Below, piece after piece: positions 1 through 5,808 of a stretch of 6,759 nt of DNA. Each line of letters starts with the position of its first letter. The first letter of the stretch is position 1. The DNA lies in contig CASTMW010000080.1 of the NCBI GenBank assembly GCA_949450265.1, forward strand, positions 1 through 6,759, given 5' to 3'. Both the position numbers and the translations under genes were made by a program. This DNA is from an uncultured Eggerthellaceae bacterium. Its GTDB lineage: Bacteria; Actinomycetota; Coriobacteriia; Coriobacteriales; Eggerthellaceae. The notes beneath the pieces were generated by a model, which saw only the letters and a program-made list of their open reading frames with translations, did no database searches and was not told the origin of the DNA.

Positions 1-138
1 GACCGTTGGGCTTCGGAGGGATGAGGCCGCCAAGCGCGGCAGAACATCAACGCTGCGACAACAATGTGGGAGGTGGGCGAGGATGGTGAGCGTGTCGGGG
101 TGTATGTTGAAGGCAGGATTTGAAGGTTGGGAGCCATC
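1..138. other. Unassigned left-edge region upstream of the permease
   Basis: Forward frames 1 and 3 stop at positions 22-24 and 87-89. Frame 2 stays open into the permease, but its conceptual peptide is rich in Arg, Trp and Cys and looks like nothing familiar. On the minus strand I see no convincing protein either. The region probably holds the leader, and perhaps the promoter, of the permease cluster. I cannot identify a good -35/-10 pair: TATGTT at 103-108 is the nearest -10-like hexamer and is weak. The last bases carry the permease ribosome binding site. Confidence 0.4.
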
Positions 139-1521
139 ATGGTCGATACGAGTCCGCAAGTCACAAACGATGTGGCGAAGGTCCCCGCACAAGGGGGCGA
201 CAATCCGTTCAAGCAGACGCTCACCGTCTTCGACATGGTGGTGTATGGGCTGATCATGATGGTGCCCATAGCCCCCATGGGCATCTACGGCGGGGTGTTC
301 CAAGCGTCCGGGGGCATGCCTGCGTTGGCGTATGCCATCGGCTTCATCGCCGTGCTGTTCAGTGTGCTCTCCTTCGCCATCATGATCCGCATCTTTCCCT
401 CATCGGGGTCCATCTATACCTACGTCACCCATATCATGGGCACGGGTGTAGGTTTCATCGCGGGGTGGCTGATGCTGCTCCAGTACCTCGTCTCGCCCAC
501 GCTCATGTACATCATTGCGGGTACGGCGCTCAACGGGTTCGTTCCGCAGATCCCGGTATGGGCATGGTGTCTGATGTTCCTTGCGCTGGTGTCGGTCGTG
601 TCCTTGCGAGGCATGCAGACGACCATGATGGTCAACCGTATCGCCCTGGCGGCCGAGCTTGTCATCCTGGCGGTGTTCGTGGGGATGGGCATCTTCTATG
701 TTGCTTCGCATCCCTCCACCAGCAGCTTCTCCGCCACGGCGCTGTTCAACCCGCAGACCTTCGATTTCGCGAACATGATGTCGGCGGTCTCTCTGTCGGT
801 GCTCTCCTATGTGGGATTCGGGGTCATCGCCACGCTGACCCAGCAAGCGAAGGACGAGCGGGAGGGCCCACCGCGCGCCATGATGATCATGGCGCTCATC
901 TTGGTGGTGCTCTTCGCGGGGCAATGCTTCATCGCCACGTGCATCGACCCTTCCGGGACCAGCTTCGCGAACGATCCGAATAACGGCTTCTACGTGGTGG
1001 CGCAGATGGCGGGCGGGCCGCTCCTGGCGTTGGTGTGTGCCGTGGCCGTGGCGCTTTCGCAGGGCATCTTCACGGCGCTGGTCACGCAGACGTCGGTCTC
1101 GGTCATCCTGTTCTCCATGGCGCGTGGTGGGTCGCTGCCCAAGATCATAGCCAAGCTGAACCCGAAGACCAATGTGGCCACGAATGCTATGATCTTCGTT
1201 ATCGGACTGTCGGTGGTGCTCATTTTCGTCATGCAGCCGCTGGGGATAGATTCGGTGGCGAAGGTGGCGAACTTCGGCGCGCTGGCCACCTACACGCTGC
1301 TGAACCTGTGTGTGATCGTCTTCTGCTGGTTCCAACGCAAGCAGCGCAAGCAGCCCTTGCGGCATCTGATCTTCCCGCTGATCGGGGCGCTCGTCTGCTT
1401 TAGCATCCTCATCTCGCTGGATGCGGTCGCACATATCGTGGGCGTGATATGGATCGTGATCGGCATCATCTATTATTGTGTGGTGAAGTACGCGCTCCAT
1501 CGCGAGATAACGATGGGCTGA
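139..1521 (+). CDS. APC-superfamily amino acid/polyamine permease, PuuP-like
   Basis: This is an inner-membrane secondary transporter of 460 residues with about 12 hydrophobic segments (roughly 28-50, 61-83, 103-130, 139-157, 166-188, 214-235, 246-268, 288-317, 350-367, 376-397, 408-426, 431-450). Family signatures are visible. Helix 1 has GLIMMVPIAPMGIYGG, and FPSSGSIYTY (86-95) precedes helix 3. Helix 6 has SYVGFG, followed by a charged loop ending in PPRAM (221-248). FSMARGGSLP lies at 325-334. From memory, the stretches around FIAGW, NFGALATYTLLNL and PLIGALV align well with E. coli PuuP (putrescine importer, 461 aa), so a polyamine or amino acid substrate is plausible. The substrate itself is inference. 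I chose the ATG at 139 because GGGAG (129-133) sits five bases upstream; an in-frame TTG at 127 is less likely. It is the first gene of a closely spaced forward cluster, with mazG starting 18 bases after its stop. Confidence 0.88.
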   Translation: MVDTSPQVTNDVAKVPAQGGDNPFKQTLTVFDMVVYGLIMMVPIAPMGIYGGVFQASGGMPALAYAIGFIAVLFSVLSFAIMIRIFPSSGSIYTYVTHIMGTGVGFIAGWLMLLQYLVSPTLMYIIAGTALNGFVPQIPVWAWCLMFLALVSVVSLRGMQTTMMVNRIALAAELVILAVFVGMGIFYVASHPSTSSFSATALFNPQTFDFANMMSAVSLSVLSYVGFGVIATLTQQAKDEREGPPRAMMIMALILVVLFAGQCFIATCIDPSGTSFANDPNNGFYVVAQMAGGPLLALVCAVAVALSQGIFTALVTQTSVSVILFSMARGGSLPKIIAKLNPKTNVATNAMIFVIGLSVVLIFVMQPLGIDSVAKVANFGALATYTLLNLCVIVFCWFQRKQRKQPLRHLIFPLIGALVCFSILISLDAVAHIVGVIWIVIGIIYYCVVKYALHREITMG

Positions 1522-1539
1522 TAGAGAAGAGGACCCGGC

Positions 1540-2376
1540 ATGTCCGAAACGCACCCCGATTTCGATGCGTTCGTGGCCACCATCGCAGCGCTGCGCGCGC
1601 CTGACGGTTGCCCGTGGGATCGTCAGCAGACCCACCGCTCCATCGCGTCGAACATGGTGGAAGAGGCGTATGAGGCCGTGGATGCCATCGAAGCGGACGA
1701 CATGGCGCATCTGCGCGAAGAGCTGGGAGATGTGCTGTTACAGGTGGTCCTGCAAAGCCAAATAGCTGCCGACGGGGGCGCTTTCACCATCGACGATGTC
1801 TGTCGCGACGTGAACGCGAAGATGATCCGGCGTCATCCGCACGTGTTCGGCGATGCTGCCGCAAGCGATGCCAACGAGGTGCTGGACCTGTGGGACCAGG
1901 TGAAGCTGGCGGAGAAGGACGCGGCATCTGAGGGGGCATCGTTGCTGGACGGGGTGCCTAAGAGCTTCCCCGCGCTGATGCAGGCACAGAAGATATCGCG
2001 CAAGGCAGCCTCGGCGGGATTCGACTGGCCGAGCGTCGATGAGGTGTGGGATAAGGTTGCTGAGGAGGTGGACGAGTTGAAGGCCGCCTACGCTGTGGCG
2101 CCGCGCTCGGGCGATGGGAAGGTCAGCAAGGACGACGCTGGCGTGCATGCGCGCGCGGTGGAGGCGGAGTTCGGGGATGTGCTGTTCAGCATGGTGAACG
2201 TGGGCCGCAAGATGGGGCTCGATGCCGAAGCGGCCTTGCGCGCAACGTGCGAGAAGTTCCGCCGCCGGTGGGCCTTCATGGAAGGTGCGGCTTCGGGTAT
2301 GGGCACGCCCCTCAACGAGATGGACCAAGCGCAGCTCGAAGAGCTGTGGGCCGCTGCCAAGCTGGCCGGTCTCTAG
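1540..2376 (+). CDS. mazG: Nucleoside triphosphate pyrophosphohydrolase MazG
   Basis: This cytoplasmic all-alpha NTP pyrophosphatase hydrolyses (d)NTPs to NMP and PPi and is a house-cleaning enzyme. It has 278 residues and two tandem MazG domains. The N-terminal domain has the hallmark GCPWDRQQTH (23-32), the metal-binding E41-E42-x-x-E45 and E61-x-x-D64 pairs, then RRHPHVFGD (97-105). The C-terminal domain has KISRKAASAGFDW (151-163), E175-E176-x-x-E179, E210-x-x-D213 (in EAEFGDVLF) and a terminal KFRRRW motif. All expected metal ligands are present in both halves, so it should be active. It is slightly longer than E. coli MazG (263 aa), apparently because of a longer hydrophilic linker at about 184-206. 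The purine-rich AGAAGAGGA (about 1525-1533) serves as ribosome binding site. Placement between two transporters suggests cotranscription rather than a shared pathway. No mazE/mazF pair is present, so the toxin-linked arrangement seen in E. coli does not apply here. Confidence 0.96.
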   Translation: MSETHPDFDAFVATIAALRAPDGCPWDRQQTHRSIASNMVEEAYEAVDAIEADDMAHLREELGDVLLQVVLQSQIAADGGAFTIDDVCRDVNAKMIRRHPHVFGDAAASDANEVLDLWDQVKLAEKDAASEGASLLDGVPKSFPALMQAQKISRKAASAGFDWPSVDEVWDKVAEEVDELKAAYAVAPRSGDGKVSKDDAGVHARAVEAEFGDVLFSMVNVGRKMGLDAEAALRATCEKFRRRWAFMEGAASGMGTPLNEMDQAQLEELWAAAKLAGL

Positions 2377-2406
2377 CCGCCGCGATCCGCTGGTGCGCTG
2401 CTCATC

Positions 2407-3348
2407 ATGGATGCTGATCGCTCCCAGATGATCAAAGGGATCGTCCTCACTTTGGCAGGAGGCGCCCTATGGGGCATCTCGGGCACCAGCGTGCAATTCC
2501 TGACCACTATGGCAGGCGCGCCGCCTGCGCTGGTCACGCTGATGCGCGTCCTTTTGGGCGGCGGCCTCTTCTTCGCCTTCCTGTTGGTGGTGCGTCGCGA
2601 TACGATACGCTCCATGTTCGCCGACGCGCGCGCAGTGGTTGGCATGCTCCTGTTTGCGCTGGCGCTGTACGGCAATCAGCTCTGCTATGCCCAAACGGTG
2701 CAGCTGACCAATGCAGGAACGGCTACCGTCCTGCAGATGTTGGGGGCGGTGTTCGTGATGCTGTTCGTGTGCATCACGGCGCACAAGTTGCCGCATGCGA
2801 AAGAGCTCGTCGGACTCATCGTCGCGCTCGTTGCCAGCGTCCTCATCGCCACCCAGGGCGATGTGCGCACGCTGAACATCCACCCCATCGGCCTGCTGTG
2901 GGGCATCGCCACCGGCCTGACTACGGCGTTCTACATCCTGGTGCCGCGCCGCCTCGGGCTGTTCGAGCGCTTCGGCAGCCTATCGGTGGTGGGCACGGGC
3001 ATGTTCTTGGGGACCGTGTTCGCGGTGCCGGTCTACTTCGCGCAAGGCGGCAGCATCGTTGCGGCGGGGGCGGTGCTCGGCGCGTTCGGCCCTTTCGAGT
3101 GGGTGATCTTCCTTGGCGGTCTGGTCGTGGTGGGCACGATCGGCGGTTATGGGCTCTACCTGCATGGCGTGTCCATCGTAGGTTCGGTGAAAGGCAGCCT
3201 GCTGGGCGCCATCGAGCCGGTTAGCGCAACGGTGCTGGCGGCACTGTGGTTGGGAACGGCGTTCACGGGATACGATATCGCGGGCATGGTGTTGATGTGC
3301 GTCATGGTGGCGTTCGTGACCACCGACGAAGAGCCGGACGACGGCTGA
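2407..3348 (+). CDS. EamA-domain drug/metabolite transporter (DMT), YicL-like
   Basis: This is an integral membrane transporter of 313 residues with the ten-helix, two-EamA-domain layout of the DMT superfamily. Domain 1 spans about 11-149 and begins with GGALWGISG. Domain 2 spans about 160-306 and begins with GLLWGIATG. The usual family signatures are visible: NAGTATVLQ in helix 4 of domain 1, and GAIEPVSATVLAALWLG (267-283) with the conserved Glu-Pro near the end of domain 2. The combination LLWGIATGLTTAFY plus a GSLSVVG-type loop recalls E. coli YicL. The substrate is unknown; families of this kind export amino acids, metabolites or drugs. The start is uncertain. The ATG at 2407 and the ATG at 2428 (Met8) are both possible and neither has a clear Shine-Dalgarno. 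It starts 30 bases after the mazG stop, which supports cotranscription. The C-terminus is a short acidic tail. Confidence 0.9.
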   Translation: MDADRSQMIKGIVLTLAGGALWGISGTSVQFLTTMAGAPPALVTLMRVLLGGGLFFAFLLVVRRDTIRSMFADARAVVGMLLFALALYGNQLCYAQTVQLTNAGTATVLQMLGAVFVMLFVCITAHKLPHAKELVGLIVALVASVLIATQGDVRTLNIHPIGLLWGIATGLTTAFYILVPRRLGLFERFGSLSVVGTGMFLGTVFAVPVYFAQGGSIVAAGAVLGAFGPFEWVIFLGGLVVVGTIGGYGLYLHGVSIVGSVKGSLLGAIEPVSATVLAALWLGTAFTGYDIAGMVLMCVMVAFVTTDEEPDDG

Positions 3349-3430
3349 CGCGTACAGGCTGGGCGTATCGTGCGGGGCTGTGAGCGCCGGGCAGACAGTG
3401 CCGAAGCCGAAGCGTTCGAGAGCAGCAGCT

Positions 3431-3444
3431 CCTTCCTGGGAAGG
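3431..3444. repeat. Short inverted repeat CCTTCC-TG-GGAAGG
   Basis: Two perfect 6-base arms flank a 2-base centre. It lies 85 bases upstream of the lipoprotein start and abuts a second inverted repeat at 3444. There is no T-tract after it, so it is not a convincing intrinsic terminator for the upstream transporter. It could be a protein-binding site or part of a transcript hairpin, which is inference. Confidence 0.55.
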
Positions 3445-3468
3445 CATATGCCTGATCAGGCGATATGC
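3444..3468. promoter_or_regulatory. 25-base near-palindrome, possible operator
   Basis: The core GCCTGATCAGGC (3450-3461) is a perfect 12-base palindrome. It is flanked by GCATAT on the left and, after a single extra G, ATATGC on the right, so the whole element is symmetric apart from one unpaired base. Its right arm contains TATGCT (3464-3469), a weak -10-like hexamer. No good -35 is seen at the expected spacing. Size and symmetry fit a binding site for a dimeric regulator controlling the lipoprotein gene 60 bases downstream. No regulator gene is adjacent, so the role is inferred. Confidence 0.45.
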
Positions 3469-3510
3469 TAGACCGTGAACGCATCGGGAATAACGTATTG
3501 CACAGTGGAG

Positions 3511-3517
3511 AGGAAGG
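3511..3517 (+). promoter_or_regulatory. Ribosome binding site of the lipoprotein gene
   Basis: AGGAAGG lies within a purine run (3507-3517) and ends 11 bases before the ATG at 3529. It decides the start: the in-frame GTG at 3475 has no comparable site, and using it would bury the signal peptide behind 18 extra residues. Confidence 0.75.
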
Positions 3518-3528
3518 ATAGAAGTATC

Positions 3529-4086
3529 ATGAGAGTGACGAAGCGACTGGCGGCGATGGGTGCCGCCGCATTGATGGTAGCTGCGCTTGGAGCGTTCACG
3601 GGCTGTTCGTCCAATGCGGCCAACGAAGAGGTCATCCGCACGTCGATCACCGAAGAGCTGGATCCCTACAAGAATCATGATTCCAGCGTTATAAGCCAGA
3701 TCCAGACCCAGAATGCGGTGGGTCTTGCCACGATCGGCATTGATGGGGAAGAGTACGCGAACGCACTGCTGGATGGGTTCGACTACACCATCGAAGATGT
3801 GACGGTGAACGGCAACGAGGCTTCTGCCACCCTGGTCATGACGCAGAAGGACATTGACGAGGCTGAAGCGGAAGCCATCATGGAAGAGCTTGCGGCTGAC
3901 CCGGCATTCCTGGAGATGTCGCAGGACGAGCGGAAGACCGCGGTAAGCGACAAGATCTTCGAGTACATCAGCAGCGTCGAGGCAGCGCCGCAAGATCCGG
4001 TCACGATCGACTTCGTCCTGAACGGTAACACCTGGGAGCTCACCGACGAATCCACCGCGCGGATGCAGAGCCTCTTCACGTTCTGA
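3529..4086 (+). CDS. Small secreted lipoprotein of unknown function
   Basis: This protein of 185 residues has a classic lipoprotein signal peptide: basic MRVTKR, a hydrophobic Ala-rich core (about 7-22), then FTGC with Cys26 as the predicted lipidated residue. Phe at -3 is a little unusual for a lipobox but acceptable. The mature part is acidic and has no membrane segment. It has an N-terminal helical-looking part, a beta-like stretch YTIEDVTVNGNEASATLVM (about 85-103), a highly charged helix rich in Glu, Ala and Asp, and a final beta-like stretch VTIDFVLNGNTWELTD. That alpha-plus-beta pattern is reminiscent of small NTF2- or DUF5105-like extracellular lipoproteins of Gram-positive bacteria. 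I did not recognise a specific family and assign no function. It appears to be monocistronic, preceded by two inverted repeats, and its last 11 bases overlap the convergent transporter gene. Confidence 0.88.
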   Translation: MRVTKRLAAMGAAALMVAALGAFTGCSSNAANEEVIRTSITEELDPYKNHDSSVISQIQTQNAVGLATIGIDGEEYANALLDGFDYTIEDVTVNGNEASATLVMTQKDIDEAEAEAIMEELAADPAFLEMSQDERKTAVSDKIFEYISSVEAAPQDPVTIDFVLNGNTWELTDESTARMQSLFTF

Positions 4087-4969
4087 TCGAATCGATCTGT
4101 GAGATGACCACCCCGCCCAGGATCAGCGCCACGCCGATGACCTGAAGCGTATCCACTCCTTCGCCGAGCACCAGGGCGGAGAGGATGATGGAGGTGGGCA
4201 GTTCGGCGGATGCCAGGATGGAGACGATGCCCGTGGGTAGGTTCTTTCCACCGATCCCGAACAGCAAGACCGGGAACATCAGGGCGAACAAGCCTTGCGT
4301 GAAACCATAGGGAGCTTCCGCTGGCATCGTGCCATCAAAGAGGAATGTGGGACACATCGCCGAGGCCAGCAAGAGCGAGCCGCAGCAGATGATGAGTCCG
4401 CGTTGCATGGGCGGAAGCTGGGTCTCCACGCGGCTTGAGAGGAACATGAACAATGCACAGGTGAAGGCTGATCCCAGCGCGCATGCCATGCCTATCGGAT
4501 CGTAGTCGAAGGCGGCTGTGTTCGAGAACAGCCCGCTTGCCAGCACGGTGCCTATGATGACTACCACAGCAGCGCCCACCTCGAACGGGGTGGGCGCGCG
4601 TCGTGTGGCGATCACTTGGATGACGATGCCGATCCAGGTGAACTGGAACAGCAGCACCAGTGATACTGCCACGGGCAGGTATGACAGCGAGATGCTGTAG
4701 AGCACGCAGGTGCAGCACGTGACCACGCCTGTGCCGACCAGCTTCAACGCTTGCCGTGTCCCTATGTGCTGCCACTGCACGCCGCGAAGGCGCTGCACGC
4801 CCACAGCAGCCAAGAAGAGCAGCACACCGAAGGTGGATTGTCCTACGGTAGTCTGCTGCCACGTGAAGCCCGCAGCGTATGCCGTCTTGATGACGGGCGC
4901 CATGGTGCCATAGCTGACGCCTGCCAGGAAGACCAGCAGGGCGCTCGTGAATGTCTTGCTCCTATCCAT
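4076..4969 (-). CDS. EamA-domain drug/metabolite transporter (DMT)
   Basis: This second ten-helix DMT-superfamily transporter has 297 residues. Domain 1 is at about 8-146 and starts with FLAGVSYGTMAPVIK. Domain 2 is at about 158-293 and includes GSAFTCALFMFLSSR, then SILASAELPTSIILSALVLGE (250-270). The last motif is the usual end-of-domain EamA signature, with Glu-Leu-Pro in place of the more common Glu-Pro. It shares little obvious sequence with the EamA protein at 2407-3348, so the two are not a recent tandem duplication. Substrate and direction of transport are unknown. The ATG at 4969 is only seven bases after a perfect TATAAT on the same strand, and no proper Shine-Dalgarno is present, so translation may start on a leaderless mRNA. 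The gene is divergent from the LOG-family gene and convergent with the lipoprotein gene. Confidence 0.9.
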   Translation of the reverse strand: MDRSKTFTSALLVFLAGVSYGTMAPVIKTAYAAGFTWQQTTVGQSTFGVLLFLAAVGVQRLRGVQWQHIGTRQALKLVGTGVVTCCTCVLYSISLSYLPVAVSLVLLFQFTWIGIVIQVIATRRAPTPFEVGAAVVVIIGTVLASGLFSNTAAFDYDPIGMACALGSAFTCALFMFLSSRVETQLPPMQRGLIICCGSLLLASAMCPTFLFDGTMPAEAPYGFTQGLFALMFPVLLFGIGGKNLPTGIVSILASAELPTSIILSALVLGEGVDTLQVIGVALILGGVVISQIDSIRT

Positions 4970-4976
4970 GGACCCT

Positions 4977-4982
4977 ATTATA
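4977..4982 (-). promoter_or_regulatory. Perfect -10 box (TATAAT) for the minus-strand transporter
   Basis: On the minus strand TATAAT is followed by seven bases (AGGGTCC) and then the ATG at 4969. The expected transcription start therefore falls at or within a base or two of the start codon. No TTGACA-like -35 lies 16-18 bases upstream (GTATAG at a 17-base spacing) and there is no extended -10 TG. A -10-only promoter driving a leaderless mRNA is common in Actinomycetota. Its activity here is inferred. Confidence 0.6.
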
Positions 4983-5000
4983 GAAGCCCCTTCTCTTCGC

Positions 5001-5006
5001 TATACT
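5001..5006 (+). promoter_or_regulatory. -10-like TATACT facing the LOG-family gene
   Basis: TATACT matches the -10 consensus at five of six positions and points toward the LOG gene. The predicted transcription start is near 5013, giving a leader of about 53 bases. The -35 at a 17-base spacing (4978-4983, TTATAG) is poor and overlaps the opposing TATAAT, so the two divergent promoters would share DNA and could compete. Confidence 0.45.
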
Positions 5007-5013
5007 TATGAGC

Positions 5014-5023
5014 TCCGATCGGA
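5014..5023. repeat. 10-base palindrome TCCGATCGGA
   Basis: This is a perfect palindrome located where the forward transcript is predicted to begin, between two divergent genes. It might be an operator, but palindromes of this length around GATC arise by chance, so the functional call is weak. Confidence 0.3.
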
Positions 5024-5054
5024 ACAGGCGTGCGGCAACGCTGCCTGATGGCAC

Positions 5055-5060
5055 AAGGAG
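5055..5060 (+). promoter_or_regulatory. Ribosome binding site setting the LOG-family start
   Basis: AAGGAG lies five bases before the GTG at 5066. It favours this start over the in-frame GTG at 5030, which has only a weak GGAA upstream and would add twelve residues not expected in front of the family's N-terminal YCGS motif. Confidence 0.75.
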
Positions 5061-5065
5061 CCCTC

Positions 5066-5677
5066 GTGAACATCACGGTGTACTGCGGATCCAACCATGG
5101 GACGAACGAACGCTTCACGCAGGCGGCGCAACAGCTGGGCGAATGGATAGGCAGTCGTGGCCATGTGCTGGTCTATGGTGGTAGCAGCGTCGGCTTGATG
5201 GGCACGCTCTCGCGTGCTGTGCTGACAAGCGGAGGCGCGGTCGAAGGCGTGGAGCCGCGCTTTTTCATAGAGGCTGGCGTCGCGCAGCACGACCTGACAC
5301 ATCTGCATGTGGTGGATACGATGGGCGAGCGCAAGGCGAAGATGATCGAGCTGGGGGATGTGTTCGTGGCGTTGCCAGGCGGCGTGGGTACGCTGGAAGA
5401 GATATCCGAGATCATGACGCGCATCCGCTTGAACCTGACGCCGGGCCCGTGCTTCTTCCTGAGCATCGATGGGTTCTACGATCCGGTGATCCAGCTGTTG
5501 CGCTCGATGGAGGCGGCCGGCTTCATCCCCGGGTTCGACCATGCGGAGTTCCGCTTCCCGCACACGGTGGACGAGCTGACTGATCAGCTGGCGCATTTGC
5601 AGCCCGACCGTGCACGATACAGCTGCGAATCGGATTGGCAGCAGCCTGGCTGGATGGAGGGCCAGATCTACGGTTGA
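5066..5677 (+). CDS. LOG-family phosphoribohydrolase (TIGR00730 type)
   Basis: This is a cytoplasmic Rossmann-fold protein of the LOG / lysine decarboxylase-like family. Characterised members remove ribose 5-phosphate from cytokinin riboside monophosphates or other nucleoside monophosphates. It has 203 residues starting at GTG, a length typical of bacterial LOG proteins. The order of motifs is complete: N-terminal VYCGSN (5-10), VYGGSSVGLMG (36-46), MGERKAKM (86-93), and the signature PGGVGTLEE (104-112), which binds the nucleotide phosphate and carries the catalytic Glu. IDGFYDPVIQLL follows. Both catalytic motifs (ERK and PGGxGTxxE) are intact, so an active enzyme is expected. The region between them (60-85) is less typical. 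In a bacterium of this kind the real substrate is probably a purine nucleotide in salvage or turnover, which is inference. The gene stands alone, divergent from the EamA transporter, and ends before a strong terminator. Confidence 0.92.
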   Translation: MNITVYCGSNHGTNERFTQAAQQLGEWIGSRGHVLVYGGSSVGLMGTLSRAVLTSGGAVEGVEPRFFIEAGVAQHDLTHLHVVDTMGERKAKMIELGDVFVALPGGVGTLEEISEIMTRIRLNLTPGPCFFLSIDGFYDPVIQLLRSMEAAGFIPGFDHAEFRFPHTVDELTDQLAHLQPDRARYSCESDWQQPGWMEGQIYG

Positions 5678-5701
5678 TGCCAAGAGGGGATGCTCGACCG
5701 C

Positions 5702-5715
5702 CCACTTTGGAGTGG
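5702..5715. repeat. Small hairpin CCACT-TTGG-AGTGG
   Basis: A 5-bp stem with a 4-base loop lies between the LOG stop codon and the intrinsic terminator. It has no T-tract of its own. It could be an accessory 3' hairpin on the transcript, or chance. Confidence 0.3.
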
Positions 5716-5720
5716 CGTGG

Positions 5721-5757
5721 AAAGAGCCGAAGGACATTGCGCCCTTCGGCTCTTTTT
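5721..5757 (+). terminator. Intrinsic terminator after the LOG-family gene
   Basis: A perfect 13-bp stem (5721-5733 pairing with 5743-5755) encloses a 9-base loop, and its 3' arm runs directly into a five-base T-tract (5753-5757). It begins 44 bases after the LOG stop. Read on the minus strand the hairpin is the same but is followed by only three T residues. It may therefore also terminate the convergent surface-protein gene, which ends at 5809, though less efficiently. Confidence 0.92.
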
Positions 5758-5808
5758 CGTGCTCTTCTTTGCGGGCCATCGGACTCCGTTTTGCCTGTTG
5801 GCGACCCA

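Noticed and set aside
120..983. Forward open frame of 287 codons overlapping the permease
   Set aside because: It starts at TTG, is His/Arg/Gly-rich, and runs out of frame with the clear 12-helix permease.
400..1710. Long minus-strand open frame (436 codons) opposite the permease and mazG start
   Set aside because: Its product is dominated by Arg, His, Asp and Gln with no domain or hydrophobic pattern, and it lies antisense to two well-supported genes. It is a shadow of their GC-biased codons.
3349..3430. Terminator for the permease-mazG-EamA cluster
   Set aside because: No stable stem followed by a T-tract is present in this stretch. Termination may be Rho-dependent or occur elsewhere.
3475..3528. 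Upstream GTG start for the lipoprotein
   Set aside because: It would place 18 residues before a normal lipoprotein signal peptide, and the good ribosome site is at 3511-3517, serving the ATG at 3529.
2980..3993. Minus-strand open frame of 337 codons across the EamA gene end and the lipoprotein
   Set aside because: It has Arg/His-rich low-complexity composition, covers two real forward genes and the palindromic gap, and shows no recognisable motif.
5030..5065. Upstream GTG start for the LOG-family protein
   Set aside because: It has only a weak ribosome site, while the GTG at 5066 has AAGGAG at ideal spacing and gives the normal family N-terminus.
5008..5065. ATG at 5008 just after TATACT, considered as a leaderless upstream reading frame
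   Set aside because: It is only two bases from the -10 hexamer, too close to be transcribed from it, and its product resembles nothing.
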